Positions 24,410-37,202 of a DNA stretch of 64,000 bases are shown here, in pieces (position 1 is the first letter of the stretch; every line of letters starts with the position of its first letter). Below the pieces are notes generated by a model that was not told where the DNA came from, did no database searches, and saw only the letters and a list, made by a program, of their open reading frames with translations. Made by a program: the position numbers and the translations under genes. Source of the DNA: Azorinus chamasolen (Eukaryota > Mollusca > Bivalvia > Cardiida > Solecurtidae); assembly GCA_963576725.1 (NCBI GenBank), contig OY755252.1:26246722-26310721 (forward strand), written 5' to 3'.

Positions 24410-24825
24410 AGCATATAAAATAGCTGCAGACGGTAACGTTTGAGTCGAAATATTTAATCACTGAGCATTCATAAACTCTATATCAGTATTGACAGAATTT
24501 GTAAAGCAATGGTCGACGGCGCTGTACTAATGGCAACTCCAGTTAATGATATGGTAAACGCGCAGTAGGTGTGTTTCTTTTGTTTCGATTTATAGTTAAG
24601 GTACGTTTTTAACATAATATTTGTTTAATGTAACTGACATACCTTTCTCAGATTATTGCTGAGTTCCGTGTTGCCATTGTACCACAAGCTTCGACAAGAT
24701 TCGCTCGCTTGCAATCTCAGTAAAATGAAACTCTCCGTTATTCGTTTAAGCACGGACTCATAAATAATCCGTGGTACCAGCAGTCACTGTCTATAGGTCA
24801 GAGGAGATAAGATTAACCTCTCTTC
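24410..24825. other. Unassigned single-copy-like sequence
   Basis: Follows the end of the 2.5-kb array. No open frame, repeat or splice-bounded coding block that I can support. Confidence 0.4.
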
Positions 24826-24830
24826 CATTT

Positions 24831-24960
24831 AACCTTTAGTCTGCTAATTTGGGCGAATTTGTGATGAAGTTTGTAAACAGTTTTGGTCCAAATGAGACAA
24901 CGATTAAATCGGCGTCTCATTAGGATCCAAACTGTTTGAAATCCAAACTGTTTTGTTTTT
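24831..24960. mobile_element. TTAA-type hairpin MITE, right end lost
   Basis: AACCTTTAGTCTGCTAATT resembles the left end of the TTAA family. AAACAGTTTTGGTCCAAATG / GTCTCATTAGGATCCAAACT form the central hairpin, of the same subtype as 54866-55080. Confidence 0.5.
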
Positions 24961-25243
24961 GGTTTTTATTGTAAACAAAGGGAATATAACTTGTATTTTT
25001 ACAGCTGAAGCAGATGAAGGTTTGAGATACTAATGTATTTATGAAATATGCAGAGAGTATTTGAGAACTAGGTCCTCTTTTAGGTATAATGCAACTATTT
25101 TATTTCAAGATAAGGAAATGTGATGTTATCATGCATTATTATTGTTATTTTTCCATGCATATGCATATCGTTTAGATTATGCGAAATGTAAATTTATATC
25201 AAAAACTGAGCAGACCATTTAAGAATCAGCAATAATCAATAAG

Positions 25244-25451
25244 TACAGTAAAACCTCTCTTAACCGGCCGTTAAATGTAGTATGAATATCGGTCTTCGAG
25301 ACAGGTGGCAGCTTAATGCAGGGTGAAAGTCATGCAGAAAGCTCCTCTAGGAGCTTTCTGCATGACTTTCACTCTACATTAAGCAGCCACCTGCATAAAA
25401 GTATCTAAATTCTTATCTACTAGAATTCCGGTTAAGAGAGGTTATACTGTA
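25244..25451. mobile_element. Pogo/Tigger-like MITE, copy 1 (208 bp)
   Basis: Begins TACAGTAAAACCTCTCTTAA and ends CCGGTTAAGAGAGGTTATAC followed by TGTA, giving terminal inverted repeats flanked by TA. An inner palindrome runs AGGTGGCAGCTTAATGCAGG ... AGAAAGCTCC / GGAGCTTTCT ... TTAAGCAGCCACCTGC. CAGT...ACTG ends with TA target sites are typical of pogo-like Tc1/mariner elements. Sister copy at 53495-53703. Confidence 0.75.
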
Positions 25452-25459
25452 ATAATTAA

Positions 25460-27048
25460 TATGCAATACTGGCGAATATTGGGGAATACCTGACTTAATA
25501 TTATGCTCCAGCTTACTATGTTGTTTTCTATATGTATTGTCCTAGAACAGTTTGTATTCTATATGAAACTTATAGCAATATAACATTCTTGAGCAAGGTT
25601 TCCAAGTTTTACTTGTTTGTTGTTATAGATTGTGAGTACTGGTAAACATTTTTAAACTGCCATTCATGTATATTTTTATATTTTCGTGGGAATCGATAAG
25701 CTCCACACATATGTGAATCTGCAGTACTTCTTTATTTATACCAGAAATGATTATAAAAGTGACAATCGAAATGCTAAGAATTATGCGTGTCAGTTCAATA
25801 ATCGTTACTAATATTACGTCTTGATGTTCAGGTTCCAATTTCTCAGAACGCAGAGTAGATCTTTAGAATCGCATTTCTGAAAACAAAATATATCCACGAC
25901 TTATCGACTTTGTGATCATTCATAATTTAGCTCCTATCTCAAGAAAAGGGTTTCTCAAAACAAATAAGGAGCTAGTAGTGATCATAGCTCATAAAAACTT
26001 TACGTCTCCATTCTACTACTCGTCTTATTCCACCAGGGTTCGGAATATCTGAAGTGTCCCGAGTGCCATCGGATAAGTTTCCCCGGCTTTACTCCGAACA
26101 CTGACGGAAAACGACGAGTAGTTACGATTGGCGCTATTTTGTCTTTTTCTACACGTGTTTAAAACCAACGAACAGGTGAAATGTAAGAATCCTCTCCTGA
26201 AGGTATCTGCATAAACCTGACCGGGAATTCATTAATTTAAAGAAAATGGAAACGATACAGGCATTGCTTTTGTAAGACATGACTCAAGATAAGACAGGAA
26301 TAATATTCGTATTATTGAGTGAATGTTACAATATGAAATTAACTTATTCTTTTGAATAGATCTATGTTTTAATTTTTTTCCCGAAAATGTGCTTCCGGGA
26401 TGAAGGGAAATTTGCTCGTTAGACAAGTTAAATATAGTAAAATTACGTTATACTGCAGGTCATCTTGTTCGAGTGGTCTAACAAGCTGTCTGTAACACAA
26501 TGAAGACTAATAAGCCAGTGGATCGAATCTTTTTTCTTCCGTTTCCCCATCTTCGTCACATTTTATATAGAAATGTATAATATATCAACCACTGGAAGAA
26601 GTTTTAAGCTACAAATATATTTTTTCTCCTTGACCCCCTCCCCCCGCCATTACACCCCCTCCCCCCCCCCCCCCCCCACACACAATATTGAAAACGCTCC
26701 TACGCCTATGTAGTATAATTACCATCCCTGTCAGTATTCGAAGTACCTTGAAATTTGAAATTCCTTTCTTACATTTACATAAACATAGTTCTCAAGAAAT
26801 ATCCATGGGAAATAGTGTTTAAAGCGAAATCAGACTTTCCAGCTTACGGCAGTTCAGATTCATTAGTAGTTTGATCAGATGCTTGATAACTGTGTACAAA
26901 CAATCTGACCAGTGGTTAGTTTACAAGAACACTACACACGCTCATGAGAACTATTTCATGTGTTGACTTTATGGATTGATTCCATTTATAAGATCTATCT
27001 GACCAAGTAGATTTAATCAGCATTTACTTGAGTGTTTCACAAGAGGTA
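25460..27048. other. Intergenic sequence with minor features
   Basis: No gene recognised. It contains an imperfect hairpin at 26014-26124 (ACTACTCGTC...GTTCGGA against TCCGAAC...GACGAGTAGT) and a C-rich tract at 26634-26684 with an uninterrupted C run. Confidence 0.5.
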
Positions 27049-27052
27049 TACA

Positions 27053-27298
27053 TTAACCTTTAGCTTGCTGATGAAAAATGCAGTAGATTATTCTTGAGTT
27101 TAAAAAATAAGATTTCATTATTTTTTCATTTCTAAAAGAAGGGAAATTGCAGCCATTTTAGAAAGTAAAGAACGAAGTATCAAATTCCGTTAGCAAAAAT
27201 AGCAGACCCTGATCAGACGGCTATAAAGGAACCGTCTGATCTGGGTCTACTCTGTAAGCAGATGCGTAAAACACGTTTATATGAAGGAAAGGGTTTAA
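27053..27298. mobile_element. TTAA-flanked hairpin MITE (piggyBac-like)
   Basis: Left TTAACCTTTAGCTTGCTGA, right GAAGGAAAGGGTTTAA. Central hairpin CTGATCAGACGGCT / AGCCGTCTGATC with CTGGGTCTACTCTG downstream. TTAA lies at both outer edges. Confidence 0.7.
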
Positions 27299-27299
27299 C

Positions 27300-28600
27300 A
27301 AAACATATTACCGGAGATACATGGAATATATATGTAAGAATAAAAGTTCTCCATTTCTGACTGTTAAATCGATTGACATGAAGGTTTCAAAATATTGCAC
27401 AAAAGCGAAAAACCGGAACCAGAACGACTGGATAAGAAAACTTGACGAGAATCGATCGAGCTTGTCAAATGAAGCAAATTTGCTGTTGAGTGAGTGAGTG
27501 AGTGAGTGAATTTGTGAGTTGGGCTTTACGTCCGACCAACAGTATTTCTTGAGTACTTGAGACAAGTTATAGTGCTGCATCACTGGAATGCCCCTGTCGC
27601 GGGCACATGGCAAGGGCACCCCATCCAGTCTCATTATCCTGACACCGGGCCGACCAGTCCTAGAACTACCCTTTTAATGTCGAGCGTAGACAAGGGAGCT
27701 ACTAGAACCAGCTTTTAATGACTTTTAGTCTGTCGCGGCCGGGGATCGAGTGGGTTCTCTGACCTTGTTTGTGTCACAGTCTAATGAATTAAATTTTCTA
27801 TTATAACAAGCTACCGGAGAGATTTGGAATATATATGTAAGAACAAAAGTTGTTCAGTCCTAGCCAGTAAATCGATTGATATCAAGGTTTCGAACCTGAG
27901 ACCTCAAAACCGTGCACTAGAGCGAAAATCCGAACTAAAAGTGCTAAGTGAAACAATGCAACAGCAAACGACAGGGCTTGTCTAATAAGGCAAAATTACT
28001 GTTTACACCATATTTCTATTTCCTATGGATCCTGAGTTATGCTGGATGTTCGCGAACTTTGAACGGAAATGATTTTCGGTCCCGTTCTCGGCCGGTCGCA
28101 TAAATAACCTAGTAAATATCAATCGATATGTCCCACCAGGACAAGCAACTTTGCAGTTTACTTTGGTTTTCTATTTTTCTCCGTTCAAAGTTTATGACGG
28201 TTTTAATATTTCAATTTTGTTACCCCACCCACATTCGTGCCGAGAGACCGGTGGTTGTCGGTCGTGTTATCCTGATCCAGATGCAATCAAACCCAGGCTT
28301 GTAGCATATCGTTGTAAAAGATTCAATGTAGTGGGTATGACACTATGGTCAAATGGACAACTCGGCTGAATACAAGTGGGTTGTCTGCCCTTGTTTGTGA
28401 CACAGCCTAATGAATTAAATGTTCCCTTATAACAAGCTACCGGAGAGATTTGGAATATACATGTAAGAACAAAAGTCGTTAAGTCCTAGAAAATAATTAG
28501 ATGGACATCAAGATTTTGACAGCAATCATTTAATGAATTAAATTTTCTCTTCCAACAAACGACTGGAGATATGTGGAATATATATAACCCATAAAGAAAC
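27300..28600. repeat. Irregular tandem repeat containing a SINE-like block
   Basis: ACCGGAGAGATTTGGAATAT-type sequence occurs at about 27310, 27811, 28440 and (weaker) 28565. Each is followed by GTAAGAACAAAAGT, and three copies are preceded by CTAATGAATTAAAT. Units are about 500-630 bp with different fill. The fill at 27485-27775 is a separate dispersed repeat. Confidence 0.65.
27485..27775. repeat. Molluscan SINE-like dispersed repeat
   Basis: A GAGT microsatellite (27487-27509) leads into GTTGGGCTTTACGTCCGACC, then TGCATCACTGGAATGCCCCT and CGGGCCGACCAGTCCTAGAA. This order (GTGA repeat, GGCTTTACG, ACACTGGAATACCC, CGGGCCAACCAGTC) is a very common interspersed repeat in mollusc DNA as I know it. 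The minus-strand open frame across it (27308-27634) is an artefact. A fragment may also lie at 28215-28300. Confidence 0.55.
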
Positions 28601-28744
28601 ATGCTAGGTGGGAAAGTGGAACTGAATTGACAGAGCCTTTTAAACGAAGCAGTTTCTTGTAGTTGTCACTATTTTTGCAATTCATACTGTTACTGAGTTA
28701 TACCAGTTCAGAATTCCGGGTAGGGTTAATTACGTTTGACGTCA

Positions 28745-31700
28745 TTTCCGATCAACTTTCAGGGACACTCCAACTTTTTAAAAAAAACCGGGATTACGCA
28801 ACACCAATCGTGACCTTTCAAGGTCGGGTTTCGGTCACCTTTACCCGACCTCTTACCCAGCAGTAATAAAAAAAATTCTATGTCAAAAATCAGGAGTTGA
28901 CATTTTGACACCATGTCAGGTATACTATTTAACCAGACACAAGTCCGCAACTTTCGTGTTCCCTTTATGACACTTTTATTTATTTTCCGATAATAGCGGT
29001 TTTGGTGTCAAAAGATGCGACATCAATGGTTCTTTAGATCATGTATGTATCATTTCCGAAAACTTCCATATAAGGAAGATATCGCATTTTTAGGCTGAAT
29101 TTTGAAAGGGTTTGGTGGTTGAAGTGTCGCTGGTCGTATTTGGGCAATAAAAAACTTATCTTTTGACCGATTTCCATTATGAAGGTATCGGCGTGTAGGG
29201 CACGTTAAGACCTACAACATGACATGTCGTTTGATATTCTAGCTCTACGGGTTATCATTAAAAATTAAAAAAAACATTGTTAAAAACAGACACTTTCATA
29301 TTTGCTCCTGTTACATCAAACGTTCATAACGCGCTTATTAATCAATATTTCCGTAATATGTTTTCATATACTTGTAGAACTATTCAAGATGTTAAAAGTA
29401 AGTACTAACCAAGTGTCAACTCAGAGTTTTAATTAGGTTGCCAGTTATGACACAGATACCCCTAAATGGTTCCAGATTTGATCATTTTAAGTGGGTTGAA
29501 ACCTGATATCTCAGCCAATTTTCAATATTTTTTTAAAATATTTTTGCACCGACGTGTAGCTGCTTACTAGGCCTTATAAATGGCACTAAATGTTTGTTCC
29601 CCGGTGTAAGCGTTCGTCCGTCTGAGCGTTCGTCCATTTTGGCGCCAAAACATTCCTTTGTTCTTTAGCGATTTCCGCCGTTTTGGGGGTCTTATTATTA
29701 CATAATCCCTGCATATATTCTTTATATCTTTATACCAATATAAAGAACTGTTCTTGGGCATACTTTATGCATACATATACTGGTCTGTCCGTTCTTGTGT
29801 ATGTCTGTGCGAGGTCTTGAATTAGCTAAGTATCGCGAAAATTTCCGGTTTTTCCGAATTTCACGAACTTTGACCATCATTTCTGAACAGACCTCGCCAT
29901 GTCTGCGCACTAACTTTATAATGCATATGTAGATCTTATTATAGTTATTCTATTGGTACTAAGTGTTTTACCGAAAATCATCGATAAAGTTGGGTCTAGG
30001 TTCAATCCTGGACACCCGCTAAAGAGTCCAAAATGCACATCCTGGACACTATTTAATGGAGCCCTGGGCTGTATGAACATTTATTTTTATTTTAAACCTA
30101 CGTGTATGTATAAAGCAAGTTAGTCCCTACAAGCTGGTATTTTAATATACTTCGCACGGCTGTTCGTCCGTCCGTACACACCGTTCTATATGCCCCAATC
30201 GCTATATTTTGTGAAAATCAGGCTGTTTTTGGTCTCTTTTGAGGGTTATTTCTACATCAATTCTTTGTATATATTATTTTTTTTTACATATGTAAGTAGG
30301 TAATACAGATATAAACAAAAGGACAGAGTTTGCGTAGAGTTTGGGACATTCGTCCGTCCGTACAGCTTATAAAACGGCCAAATTCAGATATACGGAAAGT
30401 AAAAAAATGCAATTTCAAATGCCCGTCTAAGGCATAATTTTTAGATATATAATATAATTGTGCATTCAGTGCAAAGGCCCTATAATATACTTTACAAAAA
30501 TACCAGATGTTGCAATATTAACGTGTTTGTCCGACCGTACGCGCAGGAAATTCTCTAATCTGCGTCTAAATTTTGTTATAAAAAGGGGTCGTTTTTATGA
30601 CTTTTGACACAGACTGTAGCCATAATAGGGTGGTATAGACTTATAAAATATACATGGGTATATAGTACAGGACATTTGCTAACCGTCTGCGTAGGGTTCA
30701 ATGTCCGTCCGTTCATATGTCTGTCTGTGCGGGCCGTAAAAGATAGGGTTATAACGCGATCGTTATTTTCTTTAATGAAATTAGCAATTTCAAATGCCCG
30801 TATAAGGCATAATTTTATAGACAGATAATATATTTTTACATTCATTGCTAAGGCCCTATAATATACTTTACCAAAACACCAGATGTTGCAGTATTAATGT
30901 GTTTGTCCGACCGTACGCGCAGTGAATTCTCTCCTCGGAATCTATATCTATCTAAAAACGGGTCGGTTTCATGACTTTTGACAAAGACTGTATCAATAAC
31001 AGGGTGGTATAGACTTATAATATATACATGGGTATATAGTACAGGATATTTGCTAACCGTCCGCGTAGGTTTGAATGTCCGTCCGTTCATCTGTCTGTCT
31101 GTGTGGGCCGTACAAGATAAGGTTATTACTCGACCGGTGTTTTTATTACCGAGAATTGCAATTTCAAATGCCCGTATAAGGCGTAATTTTATAGATAGAT
31201 TATATAACTTTACATTCAGTCCAAAGGCCCTATAATATACTTTACAAAATTACCAGATGTTGCAATACTAACATGTTCGTCCGACCGTACGCGCTGAAAA
31301 TTCTCTTATCTGAGGCTATATTTCGTGTTTTTGCAACCCGTTGACAGACATACATACTTATGTATGTCATGTTTCTTGAGCCCGATTTATGTCTTTGAGC
31401 CGAGTGTCCCTTAGTACACACAATAATAAGGATCCGAATTTCTGGTCAACTTTGAGGAACATTCCAACCCTTGATTTTTACCTCCCCCCCCCCAGCGATT
31501 ACGCAACACCAATCGTGACCTTTCAATGTCGGGTTTCGATGACCTTGACCCAACCACATACCAAACACACACACAAAAAAAATTCTGTCTCCAAAGTCGG
31601 GAGTTGAGATTATGATGCCATGTCAGGTATACTATTTAACCTAACAAAAGTTCGCAACTTTCGTGATTCGTTTATGACACTTTTACTTATTTTCCGAATA

Positions 31701-34690
31701 TAGCGATGTTGGTGTCAAAAGATGCAGCAACCAAATGTCTTTGGATCCTGTAAGTGTCATTTCTGAAAACTTCCATATAAGGAAGTTATCGCATTTTTAG
31801 GCTGAATTTTGATAGGGTTTGGTGGTTGAAGTGTCCCTGGCCGTATTTGGGCAATAAAAAACTTATCTTTTGACCGATTTCCATTATGAAGGTATCAGCG
31901 TGTAGGGCACGTTAAGACCTACAACATGACATGTCGTTTGATATTCTAGCTCTACGGGTTATCATTAAAAATTTAAAAACAAATGTTAAAAACAGACACT
32001 TTCATATTTGCTCCTGTTACATCAAACGTTCATAACGCGCTTATTAATTAATATTTCTGTAATATGTTTTCATATACTTGTAGAACTATTCAAGATGTTA
32101 TAAATAAGTACTAACCAAGTGTCAACTCAGAGTTTTGATTAGGTTGCCAGTTATGACACAGATACCCCTAAATGGTTCCGGATTTGATCATTTTAAAGGG
32201 TTGGAACCTGATATCTCAGCCAATTTTCAATATTTTTTAAATATTTTTGCACCGACGTGTAGCTGCTTACTAGGCCTTATAAATGGCACTAAATGTTTGT
32301 TCCCCGGTGTAGGCGTCGTCCGTCCGAGCGCGAAAGCCATTTTGGCGCCAAAACATTCCTTTGTTCTTTAGCGATTTCCGCCGTTTTTGGGGTCTTATTA
32401 TTACATAATCCCTGCATATATTCTTTATATCTTTATACCAATATAAAGAACTGTTCTTGGGCATACTTTATGCATAAATATACTGGTCTGTCCGTTCTTG
32501 TGTATGTCTTTGCGAGGTCTTGAATTAGCTAAGTATCGCGAAAATTTCCGGTTTTTCCGAATTTCACGAACTTTGACCATCATTTCTGAACAGACCTCGC
32601 CATGTCTGCGCACTAAATTTATAATGCATATGTAGATCTTATTATAGTTATTCTATTGGTACTAAGTGTTTTACCGAAAATCATCGATAAAGTTGGGTCT
32701 AGGTTCAATCCTGGACACCCGCTAAAGAGTCCAAAATGCACATTCTGGACCCTATTTAATGGAGCCCTGGGCTGTATAAACATTTATTTTTATTTTAAAC
32801 CTACGTGTATGTATAAAGCAAGTTAGTCTCTACAAGCTGGTATTTTAATATACTTCGCACGGCTGTTCGTCCGTCCGTACGCGCCATTCTATATGCCCCA
32901 ATTGCTATATTTTGTGAAAATCAGGCTGTTTTTTGTCTCTTTTGAGGGTTATTTCTACATCAATTCTTTGTATATATTATTTTTCTTTATAAACAAAAGG
33001 ACAGAGTTTGCGTAGAGTTTGGGACATTCGTCCGTCCGTACAGCTTAAAAAACGGCCAAATTCAGATATACGGAAAGTAAAAAATGCAATTTCAAATGCC
33101 CGTCTAAGGCATAATTTTTAGATATATAATATAATTGTGCATTCAAAGGCCCTATAATATACTTTACAAAAATACCATATGTTGTAATCTTAACGTGTTT
33201 GTCCGACCGTACGCGCAAGAAATTCTCTAATCTGCGTCTAAATTTTGTTATAAAAAGGGGTCGTTTTTATGACTTTTGACACAGACTGTATCCATAACAG
33301 GGTGGTATAGACTTATAAAATATACATGGGTATATAGTACAGGACATTTGCTAACCGTCTGCGTAGGGTTCAATGTCCGTCCGTTCATATGTCTGTCTGT
33401 GCGGGCCGTAAACGATAAGGTTATTACTCGATCGTTGTTTTCTTTAATGAAATTGGCAATTTCAAATGCCCGTATACGGCATTATTTTATAGATAGATAA
33501 TATATTTTACATTCATTGCTAAGGCCCTATAATATACTTTACCAAAACACCAGATGTTGCAGTATTAATGTGTTTGTCCGACCGTACGCGCAGTGAATTC
33601 TCTCCTCGGAATCTATATTTTGCTATAAAAAACGGGTCGGTTTCATGACTTTTGACAAAGACTGTATCTATAACAGGGTGGTATAGACTTATAATATATT
33701 CATATATAGTACAGGATATTTGCTAACCGTCCGCGTAGGTTTGAATGTCCGTCTGTTCATCTGTCTGTCTGTGCGGGCCGTACGGGAAGTTAGGAAGGTA
33801 GTTATTTCATTTTTCCGAGGGTTGAATTTTGATAGGGTTTGGTAGTTGAAGTGTCCCTGTCCGTATTTGGGCTATAAAAAATCTTATCGTTTCACTGATT
33901 CCAATTTAAAAGGTATCGGCGTGTAGGGCATAATATCTACAAAATGACATATGGTTTGATAGTCTAGCCCTATGCGTTCCCCTTAAAAGTAAAACAAAAT
34001 CATATTAAAAATAGACACTTCCTTAAATTGACGATTTATATCAAACGTTTATAACGCGCTTATAACTTAATATTTCTGTAATATTTTTTCATGTACATGT
34101 AGAACTATTCCAGATGTAACAATTAAGGTAGAACTATTCCAGATGTAACAATAAAGGTCCTATCATGTGTCAACATGACACATATACAACCAAATCGCTC
34201 AGGATTTGCTCATTTTAAGGGATTGGAACCTGATATCCCAGTCATTTTACAATATTTTTTTCAATATTTCTGCACTGACTTGTAGCTGCTTACTAGGTCT
34301 TTCAAACGGCACTAAATTCACATTCCTCAGCGAAGGCGTTCGTCCGTCCGAGCGCGAAAACCCTTTTGGCACCAAACCCGTTCTTTGTTCTTTAGCGATT
34401 TCCGCCGTTTTGGGGTCCCATTTTTACATAATCCCTGCATATATTCTTTATATCTATATACCAATATAAAGAACTAATCTTGGACATAACTTATGCATAC
34501 ATATATAGGTCTGTCCGATCGTGTGTATGTCTGTACGAGGTCTTGAATTAGCCAAGAATCGCGAAAATTACCTTTTTTTCGAATTTTACGAATTTTGACG
34601 TGCATTTCCAAACTTATCTCGCAATGTCTACGTACTTACAATGTAATTTATGATGCATATGTAGACTTAATTATGCGCATTCAATTGCCA
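28745..34690. repeat. 2.7-kb tandem duplication, two copies plus a partial third
   Basis: 28745-31320 matches 31440-33790 with an offset of about 2700 bp and few differences (for example GATTACGCAACACCAATCGT at 28792 and 31497; GACTTTTGACACAGACTGTA at 30599 and 33271). 33800-34690 matches the middle of the unit again, but with more changes. Short open frames at 29567, 32270 and 34206 are the same repeat sequence. The unit carries many TTCGTCCGTCCG words. Copies 1 and 2 look recent relative to everything around them; copy 3 is older. Confidence 0.9.
30414..31320. repeat. Nested 370-bp tandem repeat (copy 1 of the duplication)
   Basis: GGCCCTATAATATACTTTAC starts at 30476, 30853 and 31225. Each is followed by GTTTGTCCGACCGTACGCGC, GACTTTTGAC, GGGTGGTATAGACTTATAA and TTTCAAATGCCCGTATAAGG. 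The spacing is about 372-377 bp. The corresponding pair in the second 2.7-kb copy starts at about 33147 and 33521. Confidence 0.85.
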
Positions 34691-34868
34691 AGTCTGATGT
34701 CCTTAAGTAAGATATCATAGGCGTCATTGATAGGCTTTTTGATAGCTGAGCTCAAAGATCAAACGTCGACGATATAGTAAAAATCGCTTGAAATACATAC
34801 TGCTAACCTGCTAACACAGCCAATCTCTGACTGCTCCCTTCATCAGTATGTTGGAAATAAAACAAACA

Positions 34869-35054
34869 CATACATACATACATACATACATACATACATA
34901 CATACATACATACATACATACATACATACATACATACATACATACATACATACATACATACATACATACATACATACATACATACATACATACATACATA
35001 CATACATACATACATACATACATACATACATACATACATACATACATACATACA
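34869..35054. repeat. (CATA)n microsatellite, about 46 units
   Basis: Uninterrupted tetranucleotide repeat of about 186 bp. Long open frames on both strands are repeat artefacts. Confidence 0.98.
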
Positions 35055-35187
35055 CCTACGTACTTAGGGGTATTTAAAGGTAGATGTATGTATGTAGGGG
35101 TGGACGTACGTACATATGGTCGGAGAGACAGTCAGAAACACAAATACACAAACACATGTATATAGACAGACATGTTCATTTGGAGAA

Positions 35188-35236
35188 AAGAAAGTATAAC
35201 ATACTCGAACCATGATCCTCTGCTAAGCCATTCGTA
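35188..35236 (-). repeat. tRNA-like short repeat beside GACA tract (left)
   Basis: The minus strand reads ATGGCTTAGCAGAGGATCAT then GGTTCGAGTAT. The first part resembles a polymerase III A box and the second a B box, but they are only about 14 bp apart, too close for a functional tRNA promoter. A similar copy lies at 35471-35525. Confidence 0.4.
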
Positions 35237-35247
35237 CGTAGGTACGT

Positions 35248-35460
35248 ACGGATGGACGGACGGACATATAGACAGACAGACACGCAGAAACGCAGGCAGA
35301 CAGATAGACAGAGGCATGCAGGCAGGCAGGTAGGTAGGCAGGCAGGTTGGCAGGCAGACAGAACAGACAGACAGACAGACAGACAGGCAAGAAGGCAGAC
35401 AGATAGACTGCCAACTCGAAACGCAAATCCAGGGACAGATATATAAACAGACAGACAGAT
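35248..35460. repeat. GACA/GGCA-rich compound microsatellite
   Basis: Imperfect tetranucleotide repeats (GACA, GGCA, GACG variants) for about 210 bp, flanked by near-identical tRNA-like pieces. Confidence 0.9.
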
Positions 35461-35470
35461 AGGCTCACTG

Positions 35471-35525
35471 GGAAAAGGAAGTATAACGTATTCGAACCAG
35501 GGTCCTTTGATTCAGCCATTCGCAT
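35471..35525 (-). repeat. tRNA-like short repeat beside GACA tract (right)
   Basis: The minus strand reads ATGGCTGAATCAAAGGACCC then GGTTCGAATACG, matching the left copy. The pair in the same orientation brackets the microsatellite. Also nearby: a short CAA run at 35653-35676. Confidence 0.4.
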
Positions 35526-35916
35526 AAGGATAGGACTTGTTCACTACGTGAAAACATCATTACGGCAGTACTTTTCACATGTTGGGATGAGCATTCGATG
35601 CATCGTGTAGACCATATATAGCATCTTTCATCAAGCAGTAATTAGTGCAACAACAACAACAACAACAGTACATGTATACATTATTTATATACACATACAT
35701 GGACATCGAAACCTAGCTTTCAAACGGGACAAATAAGTCATATGGTAAAGTTTTTAGAGAATTGTGTTATATATAAGATGTTAGAAAAATACGATCTACA
35801 ACTATTGTCTGCACACTATCGTGTCTTGTGGTTGTTTTCGTCTGCAGCTGCAGTTATTTTACTATTCAAACAGCTCGGGTCGAATTACGTGGAATTTAAT
35901 CTATATCAGTCTCAAT

Positions 35917-36122
<206 letters not shown>

Positions 36123-36129
36123 CATGCCA

Positions 36130-36670
36130 TTCTGTCATGCTTAGTTTTTGTAGTACTTCGACTAATGAATATTATAGGAAATCACATAGAGACAGCAACT
36201 TTATGTTTCTTCTCTAATGCATTTAAGGATAATCAGTGTCTCCTCTGTTCGTAAGGCAAATCATTTACCGAATGTGATCGGATGGCACATTTTCGAAGCG
36301 ACAGGTGGTCTGGTCTGGTCTGTTCCTGAGCTTATTGCTATGTCCTGTTGGTGGAAATCCAACAACAGGGCCCTACTGCAGGTACATGTAAATGCATGAC
36401 ATATTCTTACGTCATAAAAGTTTGCTTACGTTTACAGTTTAAGAGTCAAATATGTCAGAGCTGGATCACACGTCGGTGTCTTATTTGTGTCCAAACTGTT
36501 TGCGTAAAACAGCGTTCTTTAGGGCTAAACCTATTTGAATAATTAATGACCACAAAATCCCCTATGTATTGATCTGTAAACCAAACGTGTATGTATAGTG
36601 TGCAGTGTTTTCCTTACAATTCAGTACGGTCTGTTTAATTATATTAACATGCATTAATTAATCTTCAAGC
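36130..36670. other. Intergenic sequence, nothing recognised
   Basis: Two short plus-strand frames (36217, 36348) show no family resemblance. No repeat structure seen. Confidence 0.4.
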
Positions 36671-36679
36671 TTCTCAAAT

Positions 36680-36757
36680 AGCCAGTGCCGGGACTTGAAC
36701 CCAGATGTCCTTCTCAACCGTAGACAAGAAGGTGTTCTACCATTAAACTACACTGAC
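36680..36757 (-). tRNA. tRNA-like sequence with enlarged anticodon loop
   Basis: The minus strand folds as a cloverleaf. The 7-bp acceptor is GTCAGTG with CACTGGC (one T-G pair). The D arm is GTTT/GAAC with AATGGTA loop. The anticodon stem is CCTTC/GAAGG. The T arm is CTGGG/CCCGG with TTCAAGT loop (GGGTTCAAGTCCC B box). The loop between the anticodon stems has 14 bases (TTGTCTACGGTTGA) instead of seven. Read with a 7-base intron after position 38 the anticodon would be GTC (Asp), but that is speculative. It is more likely a tRNA pseudogene or a SINE head. No poly-T terminator or tail is obvious. Confidence 0.5.
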
Positions 36758-36769
36758 TGGATTGAACTT

Positions 36770-37200
36770 GCCTGTCTGAAGCTTTATTTAACAAGAGTTA
36801 ATACATTCAGGAGGTTCTAAAAGAGTTAAGGAACCTTTTACTCTAAAATGCACCAACAATTTCCTTTTCTCATCATGATCTCTGTTCTTTTCTTAATTCA
36901 GTTTTTATTATTTATTAGTGTTGAATTTCGTATGGTGCTAGAAGCTTTGTGATTTATCATGAATTATTTTTACTTTTCAACAGTGATGTGATAGTGGTTT
37001 CTATGTCAGTGTGCTTCAGAAAATGAATAACATTGATCTGTGACGTAATGTGTATTATTGATGTCTTACACGGATATAACGCATCATGGCTCATTAAAAC
37101 ATTCCAAATGTTCTGCTTTTATTATATAAAGTAATTTTCCCCGATATATCTGTTAATTAAAAGCACTAAACAATATTTCTGTCACTCTTTCTTCTATCTT
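36770..37200. other. AT-rich intergenic sequence, nothing recognised
   Basis: No open frame, repeat or site that I can support. Confidence 0.4.
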
Positions 37201-37202
37201 GC

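Noticed and set aside
34803..35165. Tyr-Val-Cys-Met and His-Thr open frames
   Set aside because: Direct translation of the (CATA)n microsatellite on both strands. The same reasoning removes frames over (CA)n at 38488 and (GA)n at 35917.
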